NCBI GenBank assembly: GCA_020636835.1
Contig: JACJXC010000004.1
Location: forward strand, 434,001 to 498,000
DNA length: 64,000 nt
Origin: Bacteroidales bacterium
GTDB taxonomy: Bacteria; Bacteroidota; Bacteroidia; Bacteroidales; Tenuifilaceae
Direction of reading: 5' to 3'
Shown: positions 1 through 7,256 of the stretch, in pieces
Position numbering within the stretch: the stretch's first letter is position 1
Layout of the letters: every line of letters starts with the position of its first letter
Translations under genes and position numbers: made by a program
Notes under the pieces: generated by a model
Databases searched by the model: none
Told to the model about the DNA's origin: nothing
Seen by the model: the letters and a program-made list of their open reading frames with translations, nothing else

Positions 1-570
1 ACCGACAACCCAACCATTTGGCCCGACGAAGATTTGGTTATCTCCGGGGGTAATTTCCACGGACAACCGCTGGCACTAGCCTACGATTTTCTGGCCATAG
101 CGCTTGCTGAGATCGCAAACATCTCCGAAAGACGCACCGCCCAACTAATATTCGGACTGCGCGGCCTGCCCGAATTCCTAGTGGCCAACCCAGGGTTGAA
201 CTCTGGCTTCATGATTCCACAGTACGCAGCCGCAGCAATGGTTAGCCAGAACAAGCAGTTGTGCACTCCAGCTTCGGTCGACTCCATTGTGTCGTCGAAC
301 GGCCAGGAGGATCACGTAAGCATGGGAGCCAATGCAGCTACAAAACTGCTAAGAGTAACCGACAATACGGAACGAGTTTTAGCCATCGAGCTTTTTAATG
401 GAGCCCAGGCATTGGAGTTCCGTCGTCCGGCAAAATCGTCACCCTACATCGAGGAATTTATTGCGGAGTACCGTCAAATTGTACCATTCGTAACCCTCGA
501 CAAGGTTATGTACAAGGAGATTGAAAAAACTGTAGAGTTCATCCGTCAAGGATGCTTCGAAGGGTTATAG
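1..570 (+). CDS. hutH: Histidine/aromatic amino acid ammonia-lyase, C-terminal part (5' end outside window)
   Basis: The reading frame is open from base 1, so only the last 189 codons are present. The segment SGGNFHGQPLALAYDF followed by NISERR is the conserved C-terminal core of the HutH/PAL lyase family, and NGQEDHVSMG is its second hallmark. In the family these residues line the active site opposite the MIO cofactor, which forms from an Ala-Ser-Gly triad that would lie upstream of this window. HutH removes ammonia from histidine to give urocanate in the cytoplasm. Phenylalanine or tyrosine lyase specificity cannot be excluded, because the residues that decide it are upstream. The ORF ends at TAG 568-570, just before a hairpin shared with the convergent gene. 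Confidence 0.85.
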   Translation, partial: TDNPTIWPDEDLVISGGNFHGQPLALAYDFLAIALAEIANISERRTAQLIFGLRGLPEFLVANPGLNSGFMIPQYAAAAMVSQNKQLCTPASVDSIVSSNGQEDHVSMGANAATKLLRVTDNTERVLAIELFNGAQALEFRRPAKSSPYIEEFIAEYRQIVPFVTLDKVMYKEIEKTVEFIRQGCFEGL

Positions 571-580
571 GCAATAACTA

Positions 581-611
581 TGAATCCTCGGGGAATAGCC
601 CTGAGGATTCA
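581..611. terminator. Bidirectional hairpin between convergent genes
   Basis: A 13-bp stem (TGAATCCTC.GGG / CCCTGAGGATTCA, one G-T pair) with loop AATAG lies between the ammonia-lyase stop (570) and the SiaC-like stop (616). A T-rich run follows on the plus strand. Confidence 0.75.
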
Positions 612-615
612 TCTT

Positions 616-1023
616 TTAATTTATCTCAACTATCTCGATAGGGAGTTTAATCACCGCATTCAGCTCGCGAGCCCAATCGCGCATATCGGTATCGTCGGAT
701 TCGTAATGGCATATCACGGCCACCTCCAACCCATTGGCGAACAAATCCTCCAACTGCTTCAACAGCATTCCAAGGTAGTGCTCGGAGCAGCAATTAACAA
801 AAGTTAGGTAGAAGTTTACCGTAATCTTGGCGGGACTATACTCCGCAGTGTATGTTTTGAACCACCGGAGAATAGGGGCGAAAAAGGACTGAGGATCGCT
901 GAGAATCAAATTCCCAATCATCGAAATATCACCGCTACTAGTTGAACAAATAACCTCAGGGGTTTCAGTTGTTGCAGGGATGTGCAGGTTTATCAAATCC
1001 ACCAAATTATCACTCACACTCAT
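616..1023 (-). CDS. SiaC family (DUF1987) regulatory phosphoprotein
   Basis: A 135-residue protein with the DUF1987/SiaC pattern: TPEVICSTSSGDISMIGN near the N-terminus, the strand KITVNFYLTFVNCCS in the middle, then an amphipathic helix (LLKQLEDLF) and the C-terminal KLPIEIVEI strand. SiaC of Pseudomonas is switched by phosphorylation on a Thr/Ser between the kinase SiaB and phosphatase SiaA, and controls a diguanylate cyclase. The Ser/Cys cluster around NCCSEH is where the phospho-site falls in the family. No kinase, phosphatase or cyclase partner is next to it. It is convergent with the ammonia-lyase. Function beyond family membership is inference. Confidence 0.75.
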   Translation of the reverse strand: MSVSDNLVDLINLHIPATTETPEVICSTSSGDISMIGNLILSDPQSFFAPILRWFKTYTAEYSPAKITVNFYLTFVNCCSEHYLGMLLKQLEDLFANGLEVAVICHYESDDTDMRDWARELNAVIKLPIEIVEIN

Positions 1024-1112
1024 AATAGGTTAGGTTAAGGGTTCGGAACAAATGTAAAAAAAAGTTTGAACCAAACGGAGGTTCAAACAAAAAATTACAA
1101 GAAAACAGCAAA

Positions 1113-1568
1113 CTACTTATTCTGCCCCGATTCCTTAATCTTTTTCAGCAGATAATCCTTAAACTCGTAGTTGGACTGGTAAAGCAGCATGATTTTCTTA
1201 GCCGGAATAATCGCCTTCAACTTCACGTTGAACTCGGCGAGCAGTTCGGTTTCCTGCCTATGTGAATTAACGTATCGGTTGGTATAGACAATAATATCAG
1301 CTTCAGAAAGTTTATGGCTATCCTTTTCGAACTCATCAACCAATTTACGGCGCGAGGTAAGTATGGAATTTTTACGATCCCAGTAATCATCGTAAAGCGG
1401 CCAGAACTGTTTGGCCTCGTCGGGGGTAAGCCCCATTTTTTTGGTCAAAAAAGCCATCTTCTCGGCCTTAAGAGCCTTCTCGCTGTCGGTTTTAACAGTT
1501 TGAGCCGACAACGGTAATCCCAAAGCACACAGGACGAAAACAAGAAGTATGGAGTATAAAAACCTCAT
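1113..1568 (-). CDS. Spy/CpxP-like periplasmic protein, 'sensor of ECF-type sigma factor' type
   Basis: A 151-residue protein with a clear signal peptide (hydrophobic residues 4-20, ending SAQ). The mature part is almost all helix, with the motif KKMGLTPDEAKQFWPLYDDY around residues 43-62. This LTxxEAxxFWPxY signature marks a Bacteroidota periplasmic family encoded beside ECF sigma/anti-sigma pairs and related to Spy/CpxP chaperones. Its ATG overlaps the stop of the upstream anti-sigma gene by 4 bases (1565-1568), so the two are translationally coupled. Likely role: periplasmic stress sensing or chaperoning that feeds the anti-sigma factor. The role is inferred from context. Confidence 0.7.
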   Translation of the reverse strand: MRFLYSILLVFVLCALGLPLSAQTVKTDSEKALKAEKMAFLTKKMGLTPDEAKQFWPLYDDYWDRKNSILTSRRKLVDEFEKDSHKLSEADIIVYTNRYVNSHRQETELLAEFNVKLKAIIPAKKIMLLYQSNYEFKDYLLKKIKESGQNK

Positions 1569-2035
1569 GGTTGAACCTCCTTTTTTTCGTCAATAATTGT
1601 GATGCAATTATTACTACGAACATAGTACCTACGGTACATTTCCTCAGTGGCCTCATCGAGGGCATCCTGTTTCTGCTTGTCCTCAATTGCTCGGTACAGG
1701 TCAATATCATCAAAATCGGAAATAGAACGGCTAACAATCTCCACGTAATCGGTTCCATTCGATTTGGAATCGGGTTGATTCAACGGGCGCGACAGGTAGT
1801 ACCCAAAGTAAGCCAGCACAGCCATGAATGCAAAACCGGCAGCGAAAGCAAGCTGCGACCGGAATGCGCCCATCCAAACCTCCTTGATTTTGGGTTGTGT
1901 TGCAGTGGATGCCGAAATTTTATCCTGAACCCGCATGGGTAATGTATCAAAATAGCCATTGGGTACAGAAAAAGGCAACTCCCGCCCCGCCTCAAAACCA
2001 TCAACGTCTATTTTATCTTTCTCTTTCATCTCCAA
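1565..2035 (-). CDS. Probable membrane anti-sigma factor
   Basis: A 156-residue protein with one membrane segment near residues 59-79 (LAFAAGFAFMAVLAYFGYYL). The cytoplasmic N-terminus contains LPFSVPNGYFDTLPMRV, a motif found in small Bacteroidota proteins encoded just after ECF sigma factors. The C-terminal half is acidic and outside the membrane (ISDFDDIDLYRAIEDKQ). It lies 40 bases after the sigma factor gene and overlaps the Spy-like gene by 4 bases. Membrane topology and position point to an anti-sigma factor. No classical zinc anti-sigma motif (HxxxCxxC) is visible, so the call rests on context and the N-terminal motif. Confidence 0.65.
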   Translation of the reverse strand: MEMKEKDKIDVDGFEAGRELPFSVPNGYFDTLPMRVQDKISASTATQPKIKEVWMGAFRSQLAFAAGFAFMAVLAYFGYYLSRPLNQPDSKSNGTDYVEIVSRSISDFDDIDLYRAIEDKQKQDALDEATEEMYRRYYVRSNNCITIIDEKKEVQP

Positions 2036-2075
2036 TATGTTTACTATTTTTATGATAGGTTTAATATGTAAAGGT

Positions 2076-2624
2076 TTAATCCTCCTCGATATATTTTTCT
2101 ATTTTCTTAACGGCATGATGGAACGATGCTTTAAGGGCACCAACCGAGGTGCCAAGCACCTCGGACATGTCCTCATATTTCATTTCGTCGAAATATTTCA
2201 TATTAAACACTACACGTTGCTTTTCGGGGAGCTTCAGAATAGCCCGCTGGAGCCGCAGCTGCAACTCGGAGCCATCCACATAGGCATCGGACTCGAGACT
2301 ACGGCAAAGCTGCTGTTCCACATCGCCCAGGGGTAAAAAGAGTTTTGTTTTCTTCTTTTTTAAAAAGGTTAATGCTTCGTTGGTGGCTATTCGGTACAAC
2401 CAGGTAAATAGTTGGGAATCCTCGCGGAAAAATTCCAATCCGCCCCACACTTTCATAAAGGTATTCTGAATAACATCATCAGTATCGTCGTGGCTAATCA
2501 CAATCTTTCGGATATGCCAATACAAACGCTCCTGATACTTCCGCATCAAAAGGTTAAACGCATAATTTTTTGTTTCGCTATTGCGAAACATATCAAGCAG
2601 TTCCTTGTCGGAATAGCTATTCAT
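2076..2624 (-). CDS. ECF-type RNA polymerase sigma factor
   Basis: 182 residues, normal for the ECF group. Region 2 is residues 23-90: LLMRKYQERLYWHIRKIV, then DDVIQNTFMKVW and FTWLYRIATNEALTFLK. Region 4 is residues 125-180: LPEKQRVVFNMKYFDEMKYE, then the helix-turn-helix GTSVGALKASFHHAVKKI. The start lies only 10 bases after the stop of the transketolase C-half gene on the same strand, so it is probably read from the transketolase promoter as well as any of its own. With the two following genes it forms a sigma / anti-sigma / periplasmic sensor set. Confidence 0.92.
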   Translation of the reverse strand: MNSYSDKELLDMFRNSETKNYAFNLLMRKYQERLYWHIRKIVISHDDTDDVIQNTFMKVWGGLEFFREDSQLFTWLYRIATNEALTFLKKKKTKLFLPLGDVEQQLCRSLESDAYVDGSELQLRLQRAILKLPEKQRVVFNMKYFDEMKYEDMSEVLGTSVGALKASFHHAVKKIEKYIEED

Positions 2625-2634
2625 TCAGGCGTAA

Positions 2635-3585
2635 TTATTTACGTGCAACCGCTCTAAGGGCAGCCTCAACAATGCTCGGAGTGTCCAAGCCGTACTTCAC
2701 CATCAATTCAGTGGGGGTTCCACTCTCACCAAACATATCGTTAACAGCAACAAACTCGAGGGACACGGGCATTTTGCGGGCTAAAACCTGAGCAATGCTA
2801 TCGCCCAGTCCGCCATTCATCATGTGCTCCTCAGCCGAAACTGCGCAACGGGTTTTGGTAACCGAACGGACAATTGCCTCCTCGTCGAGTGGCTTAATTG
2901 TATGGATATTGATAACCTCGGCAGATATTCCCTTTTGAGCAAGAATATCGGCAGCTTCCAGCGCATGCCATACCAGATGCCCAGTGGCAAATATAGATAC
3001 CTGCGTTCCCTCCTGAAGTGTAACAGCCTTACCAATTACAAATTCCTGGTTAACAGGGGTGAAATTGGGGACTGCAGGACGGCCGAAACGCAAATACACC
3101 GGGCCCACATGGTTAGCCACAGCAATTGTGGCAGCCTTGGTTTGGTTATAATCGCATGGGTTAATCACCGTCATATTGGGAAGCATTTTCATCAAGCCCA
3201 AATCCTCCATCATCTGGTGAGTAGCCCCATCTTCGCCCAGCGTAAGGCCAGCATGTGATGCGCAAATTTTAACATTTTTATTGGAGTAGGCTACGCACTG
3301 ACGGATTTGATCGTACACCCGACCTGTGGCAAAAGCAGCAAAAGTTCCTGCAAAAGGAATTTTTCCGCCAATTGTAAGTCCAGCAGCCATGCCAATCATA
3401 TTGGCCTCGGCAATACCGGTTTGCACAAAACGCTCGGGGAACTCCTTCACAAAATCGTCCATTTTAAGCGATCCGATTAAATCGGCGCAAAGAGCAACCA
3501 CGTTGGGGTTCGATTTACCTAACTCGGACAACCCAGCGCCAAAACCCGAACGGGTATCCTTATTTCCTGTTGATGTATAGTTCAT
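2635..3585 (-). CDS. Transketolase, C-terminal (pyrimidine-binding/C) subunit
   Basis: 316 residues covering the Pyr and C domains of transketolase as a separate chain. The conserved Glu that activates the thiamine diphosphate ring is in FVQTGIAEANMIGMAAGL (about residues 53-70). HAGLTLGEDGATHQ (about 110-123) is the matching transketolase loop. The C-terminal domain follows (VSIFATGHLVWHALEAAD). Many bacteria and archaea split transketolase this way. The partner, the thiamine-diphosphate-binding N half, is at 4088-4933. Together they would move two-carbon ketol units in the non-oxidative pentose phosphate pathway in the cytoplasm. A methylglyoxal-synthase-like gene lies between the halves. 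Confidence 0.93.
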   Translation of the reverse strand: MNYTSTGNKDTRSGFGAGLSELGKSNPNVVALCADLIGSLKMDDFVKEFPERFVQTGIAEANMIGMAAGLTIGGKIPFAGTFAAFATGRVYDQIRQCVAYSNKNVKICASHAGLTLGEDGATHQMMEDLGLMKMLPNMTVINPCDYNQTKAATIAVANHVGPVYLRFGRPAVPNFTPVNQEFVIGKAVTLQEGTQVSIFATGHLVWHALEAADILAQKGISAEVINIHTIKPLDEEAIVRSVTKTRCAVSAEEHMMNGGLGDSIAQVLARKMPVSLEFVAVNDMFGESGTPTELMVKYGLDTPSIVEAALRAVARK

Positions 3586-3662
3586 TCTGTTGTAATTTCA
3601 ATAGCCCAAATCACCGTAGCAACAATAACGCAACGGGAAATGGGTATTCGTAAATGTTTTGT

Positions 3663-4061
3663 TTAAGAATTACGTTTCATTCGCTCCATGGCCTCCATGC
3701 GGATAAGTCCGAGAATTACCAATTCGGCAGTGGCCTGGTTGGTGGCAAGTGGAATGTTATTCACATTGCACGCCTCAAGCAATTTGCGAATATCCTCGTG
3801 ATGAGCCTGAACCACCTTATGATCGCGAAGAAAAATAACAATATCGACCTCGTGCTTCTGAATCATCTCGGTAATCTCGATATACCCTCCGGATTGGCCG
3901 GGGCTTAAATGGCGGCAATTAATTCCCTGTTCCTGAATAAACTCTGCAGTACGCCCTGTGGCCAACAAATTAACGCCGGGCAACCAATCGGCATGATCCT
4001 GTAAGAATCGTACCAGATCGGCTTTTTTTGCATCGTGAGCAATTACAGCAATATTTTTCAT
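3663..4061 (-). CDS. Methylglyoxal synthase-like (MGS-like domain) protein
   Basis: 132 residues of a single MGS fold: start KNIAVIAHDAKKADL, then LLATGRTAEFI, VDIVIFLRD, and NNIPLATNQATAEL. By hand alignment to E. coli MgsA, the Asp of AHD (D20), the phosphate-binding ATGxT region and the His/Asp of QAHHEDIRKLL (H98, D101) are kept. The catalytic Asp71 of the family's GGD motif is Tyr here (SGGYIEI). MgsA converts dihydroxyacetone phosphate to methylglyoxal; loss of that Asp would be expected to cripple catalysis. Placement between the transketolase halves suggests a role tied to triose/pentose phosphate flow, possibly ligand sensing. That role is inference. Confidence 0.75.
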   Translation of the reverse strand: MKNIAVIAHDAKKADLVRFLQDHADWLPGVNLLATGRTAEFIQEQGINCRHLSPGQSGGYIEITEMIQKHEVDIVIFLRDHKVVQAHHEDIRKLLEACNVNNIPLATNQATAELVILGLIRMEAMERMKRNS

Positions 4062-4087
4062 TGGGTTGATTATTAATAATTCGTCAA

Positions 4088-4933
4088 CTAAAAATCGCCA
4101 ACTGTTTCGGGAAGCTGCTCCATAGCCTTAGCAAACTCATCGTTATTAGGAGCCTTGCCATGCCACTTGTGCGTTCCCATCATAAAATCGACACCCATGC
4201 CCATTTCGGTACGCATTAGAATAACCACTGGTTTACCTTTTCCTGTGCGGCTTTTAGCTTCACCAAGTGTTGCAAGCAGTTGAGCCATATCATTCCCATT
4301 GGTCTCCAGCACATCCCAACCAAACGCGCGCCATTTTGCGCTTAAATCGCCTAGGGTAACCACCGAGTCCACAGGGCCATCAATTTGTTTCCCATTATAA
4401 TCGACAGTAGCGATAAGGTTATCGATTTTTTTGGCAGCAGCAAAAAGCACTGCTTCCCAAATCTGACCCTCCTGAAGCTCGCCATCGCCATGCAGGGTAT
4501 AAACCAAACTTTTATCGTTATTTAATTTTTTAGCCAGAGCAGCACCACACGCCACGGACAAGCCCTGACCCAACGACCCCGAAGCAACCCTGATGCCTGG
4601 CAAATGCTCGGCAGGGGTTGGATGCCCTTGCAACCGGGAGTTAATAAGCCGGAAGGATTCGAGTTCCTTAACATCGAAATACCCCCTACGGGCTAAAACG
4701 CTATACCACGGTGCCGATAAATGACCATTGGACAAGAAGAATAGATCCTCGCCATTACCATCCATGGTGAACTTTTGAGGATTAATATTTAGGACATCGA
4801 AGTAAAGCGCGGTAAAAAAATCGGCACAGCCCAACGAGCCTCCTGGATGCCCACTCGAGGGTTTATGTACCATACGAACAACATCGCGACGCACCTGAGT
4901 CGCGATCTTCTTAAGATTTTCTATATCTGCCAT
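4088..4933 (-). CDS. Transketolase, N-terminal (thiamine diphosphate-binding) subunit
   Basis: 281 residues matching the PP domain of transketolase. It has HKPSSGHPGGSLGCADF near residue 22, the GQGLSVACGAALAKKL stretch near 123, and the thiamine diphosphate/Mg site GDGELQEGQIWEA followed by DYNGKQIDG. The length fits the split-transketolase N subunit. It is the first gene of a minus-strand run with the MGS-like gene and the C subunit (27 and 77 bases apart), and a good Bacteroidota promoter lies just upstream. Acts in the cytoplasm with the C subunit in the pentose phosphate pathway. Confidence 0.93.
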   Translation of the reverse strand: MADIENLKKIATQVRRDVVRMVHKPSSGHPGGSLGCADFFTALYFDVLNINPQKFTMDGNGEDLFFLSNGHLSAPWYSVLARRGYFDVKELESFRLINSRLQGHPTPAEHLPGIRVASGSLGQGLSVACGAALAKKLNNDKSLVYTLHGDGELQEGQIWEAVLFAAAKKIDNLIATVDYNGKQIDGPVDSVVTLGDLSAKWRAFGWDVLETNGNDMAQLLATLGEAKSRTGKGKPVVILMRTEMGMGVDFMMGTHKWHGKAPNNDEFAKAMEQLPETVGDF

Positions 4934-4964
4934 TTAGTAATAAATTTCTAGTTATCCCAATTTG

Positions 4965-4997
4965 CAAAGTTAGTATTTTTTGCTTGGGAATAACAAA
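4965..4997 (-). promoter_or_regulatory. Promoter for the transketolase/ECF run
   Basis: Read on the minus strand, TTTG (4994-4997), 21 bases, then TAACTTTG (4965-4972) match the Bacteroidota -33/-7 pattern TTTG-N19-TAnnTTTG. The start codon at 4933 is about 30 bases downstream. Confidence 0.6.
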
Positions 4998-5088
4998 ATA
5001 TTAATGCAACAACACTTTTTAACTCAGCCCATACGGTACGCATCAAAACTATAGCTGCATTAAAAATAGGTATTGAGAAACAGGGGGA

Positions 5089-5631
5089 TCACAACCAGGT
5101 AATCACGTACTCATCAAATTCGGAATCGGCTCCCTGCTCCTTACTCAACACCACCTGAACACCAAATACTTTCGATTTGCGAACCAAAGCATCGAGCAAC
5201 CCGAGCTGTATTTGCGCATTGAACACCTGTGTTTTACGCATCGTGATAGACTTCTCGGAGTAAGCAACAACCTCCCATCCCCTCTTCTTTGGATCCTGCA
5301 CGCCCTTTTGAGCAGTGATAACAAGCGCCTTCATCAAATCGAGAGGTGTACACTCTTCCGGAATCATATTCTCATCAACCATAAGCTGATAGGTTGACTC
5401 GCCAATACTCCGACCAATTTTGATGAGGTTGAACCGCCCTAACTTCTGGTCGATCCAGTTACACATTTCCACATAAACCGCAAGGGGAACCTTTCCATAG
5501 GGTTTCGACAAATCGATCCCTGCAGCCATATCGAACAGTTCTCGATAATCCTGCTTTTTATCCTGATAGTTCTTTAATATGTCGGCAATTGCCCACGCAT
5601 GTAGCGTAACATTTTCAGTTGATATATCCAT
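5089..5631 (-). CDS. Conserved hypothetical protein, not recognised
   Basis: A soluble protein of about 180 residues with no signal peptide or membrane segment. I chose the internal ATG at 5631 (MDISTENVTLHAW) because the extra 22 residues from an upstream ATG (5697) are low-complexity and poorly protein-like; the upstream start remains possible. Visible features are helix-rich stretches (AWAIADILKNYQDKKQ), a PYGKVPLAVYVEMCNW segment, and a C-terminal beta-rich part (GWEVVAYSEKSITMRK). The layout resembles compact sensor domains in which the whole chain is one fold, but I cannot name the family. It stands alone on the minus strand, between the transketolase run and ychF. Confidence 0.6.
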   Translation of the reverse strand: MDISTENVTLHAWAIADILKNYQDKKQDYRELFDMAAGIDLSKPYGKVPLAVYVEMCNWIDQKLGRFNLIKIGRSIGESTYQLMVDENMIPEECTPLDLMKALVITAQKGVQDPKKRGWEVVAYSEKSITMRKTQVFNAQIQLGLLDALVRKSKVFGVQVVLSKEQGADSEFDEYVITWL

Positions 5632-5963
5632 TATTATAGGGTTTTGGTTGGTTACACATTCAATGGAATTACATTTATTAACGTTCGAATTTATCAATCA
5701 ATAAACAACATTGTACTCGCCACACCCATTTTGGAAAAAACTGATGTTTTCGGGCTAATCTTAGAAAAAAGCACATCTGGCAACACTAAAAAAATCATTC
5801 GAGCAGGATTTGCTTGATAATGAACGCAATAATAACGATTGAGCCGAGCAAGAAATGGCAGAACAACAAACACCTCGTTACTAAACTGACTATCAGTCAT
5901 CTAATTAATTTTTGCAATATCACCTAAATAAACTAATTTTGCCGCTCGTAAAAAAAATGAAGA
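5632..5963. other. Intergenic region between divergent genes
   Basis: About 330 AT-rich bases. It holds the ychF -7 element near its right end and a short minus-strand ORF (5694-5900) that does not look like a real protein. Nothing else is recognised. Confidence 0.6.
5934..5941 (+). promoter_or_regulatory. Promoter -7 element for ychF
   Basis: TAATTTTG matches TAnnTTTG and lies about 25 bases before the ychF ATG. No well-spaced -33 TTTG is seen. Confidence 0.45.
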
Positions 5964-7064
5964 ATGGGGTTACAGTGTGGTATTGTTGGCTTACCCAACG
6001 TAGGGAAATCAACTCTTTTTAATTGCTTATCGAATGCAAGAGCTCAATCGGCAAACTTTCCATTTTGCACAATTGAGCCAAACGTGGGAATGATTACCGT
6101 TCCCGACGACAGATTAATAGTACTAGAACAGTTAGTAAACCCTCAACGGATAGTCCCCACCACGGTGGAGATTGTGGACATTGCTGGTTTAGTAAAAGGA
6201 GCCAGCAAGGGCGAAGGCCTTGGCAATAAGTTTTTGGCAAACATCCGCGAAACCGATGCTATAATCCATGTGCTACGCTGTTTCGACGACGACAACATCA
6301 CCCATGTTGACGGAAGCGTAAACCCTGTGAGAGATAAAGAGGTTATTGACACCGAGCTTCAGCTGAAGGACTTGGAAACTATTGAGAACCGGATTGCCCG
6401 AAGCGAAAAGATAGCAAAAACCGGCAAGGATGCCGAAGCGAAGAAACTATACGAGTTGATGGTTCGCTATAAAGAGGCATTGGTGCAAGGCAAATCGGCC
6501 CGTACAGTGGAAATTAGCGACACGGAGCGCGAAATAGCCAAGGAACTATTTCTACTAACCAACAAACCAGTACTATACGTTTGTAACGTTGATGAAGCGT
6601 CGGTTGTGAAGGGAAATAAATATGTGGACCAGCTAAAGGCATCAATCAGCGACGAGAATGCCGAAATACTTGTTATTGCTGCAAAAACCGAAGCCGAGAT
6701 AGCCGAACTGGAAACCTTTGAGGAACGCCAAATGTTCCTATCGGATTTGGGATTGAAGGAATCGGGCGTGGTAAAGCTTATTCGCCATGCCTACCACCTG
6801 TTAAACCTCGAAACCTACTTTACCGCAGGGGTTCAGGAGGTACGAGCCTGGACCTATCCCAAAGGCGCACTAGCCCCTCAGGCGGCTGGGGTTATCCACT
6901 CCGATTTCGAAAAAGGGTTTATCCGCGCCGAGGTTATTAAATACGACGATTTTGTGAAATACAAAAGCGAGCAGGCATGTAAAGAGGCCGGCAAAATGCA
7001 CGTCGAGGGCAAAGAGTACGTGGTACAGGATGGCGATATAATGCACTTCCGCTTCAACGTGTAA
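5964..7064 (+). CDS. ychF: Redox-regulated ATPase YchF (Obg-like)
   Basis: 366 residues, the usual YchF length. The N-terminal nucleotide-binding domain has G1 GLPNVGKST (residues 8-16), a G2/effector region with FPFCTIEPNVG, and G3 DIAGLVKGAS. The G4 position reads NVDE rather than NKxD, which is the family's known reason for preferring ATP over GTP. A central coiled-coil insertion (EAKKLYELMVRYKEAL) and a C-terminal TGS domain (RAWTYPKGALAPQAAGVIH to the end) complete the architecture. YchF associates with ribosomes and affects stress responses. Start MGLQCGIVGLPN agrees with the family. Single gene, followed by a terminator. Confidence 0.97.
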   Translation: MGLQCGIVGLPNVGKSTLFNCLSNARAQSANFPFCTIEPNVGMITVPDDRLIVLEQLVNPQRIVPTTVEIVDIAGLVKGASKGEGLGNKFLANIRETDAIIHVLRCFDDDNITHVDGSVNPVRDKEVIDTELQLKDLETIENRIARSEKIAKTGKDAEAKKLYELMVRYKEALVQGKSARTVEISDTEREIAKELFLLTNKPVLYVCNVDEASVVKGNKYVDQLKASISDENAEILVIAAKTEAEIAELETFEERQMFLSDLGLKESGVVKLIRHAYHLLNLETYFTAGVQEVRAWTYPKGALAPQAAGVIHSDFEKGFIRAEVIKYDDFVKYKSEQACKEAGKMHVEGKEYVVQDGDIMHFRFNV

Positions 7065-7095
7065 CCGAGAAAATTATACAAGAGCAATTCCAAGA

Positions 7096-7125
7096 GGTAT
7101 TCTGTACAAGAATACCTTTTTTTTT
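7096..7125 (+). terminator. Rho-independent terminator after ychF
   Basis: GGTATTC ... GAATACC stem followed by a run of nine T. Confidence 0.85.
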
Positions 7126-7256
7126 CGCGTTAATCCAGATAATTCGTAACTTACAAAGGCAAGGAAAAAAAATCCAAAAAAATCATAGGGTATTCTTCCT
7201 CACGTGTATCATAATAGCAAACAACAAGAAAAATTGCTCACTTAAACAATACTACT

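Noticed and set aside
5694..5900. 68-codon minus-strand ORF whose end overlaps the upstream alternative start of the hypothetical gene at 5089-5631
   Set aside because: Composition looks like translated non-coding AT-rich DNA, there is no start signal, and it covers the ychF upstream region; no family features.
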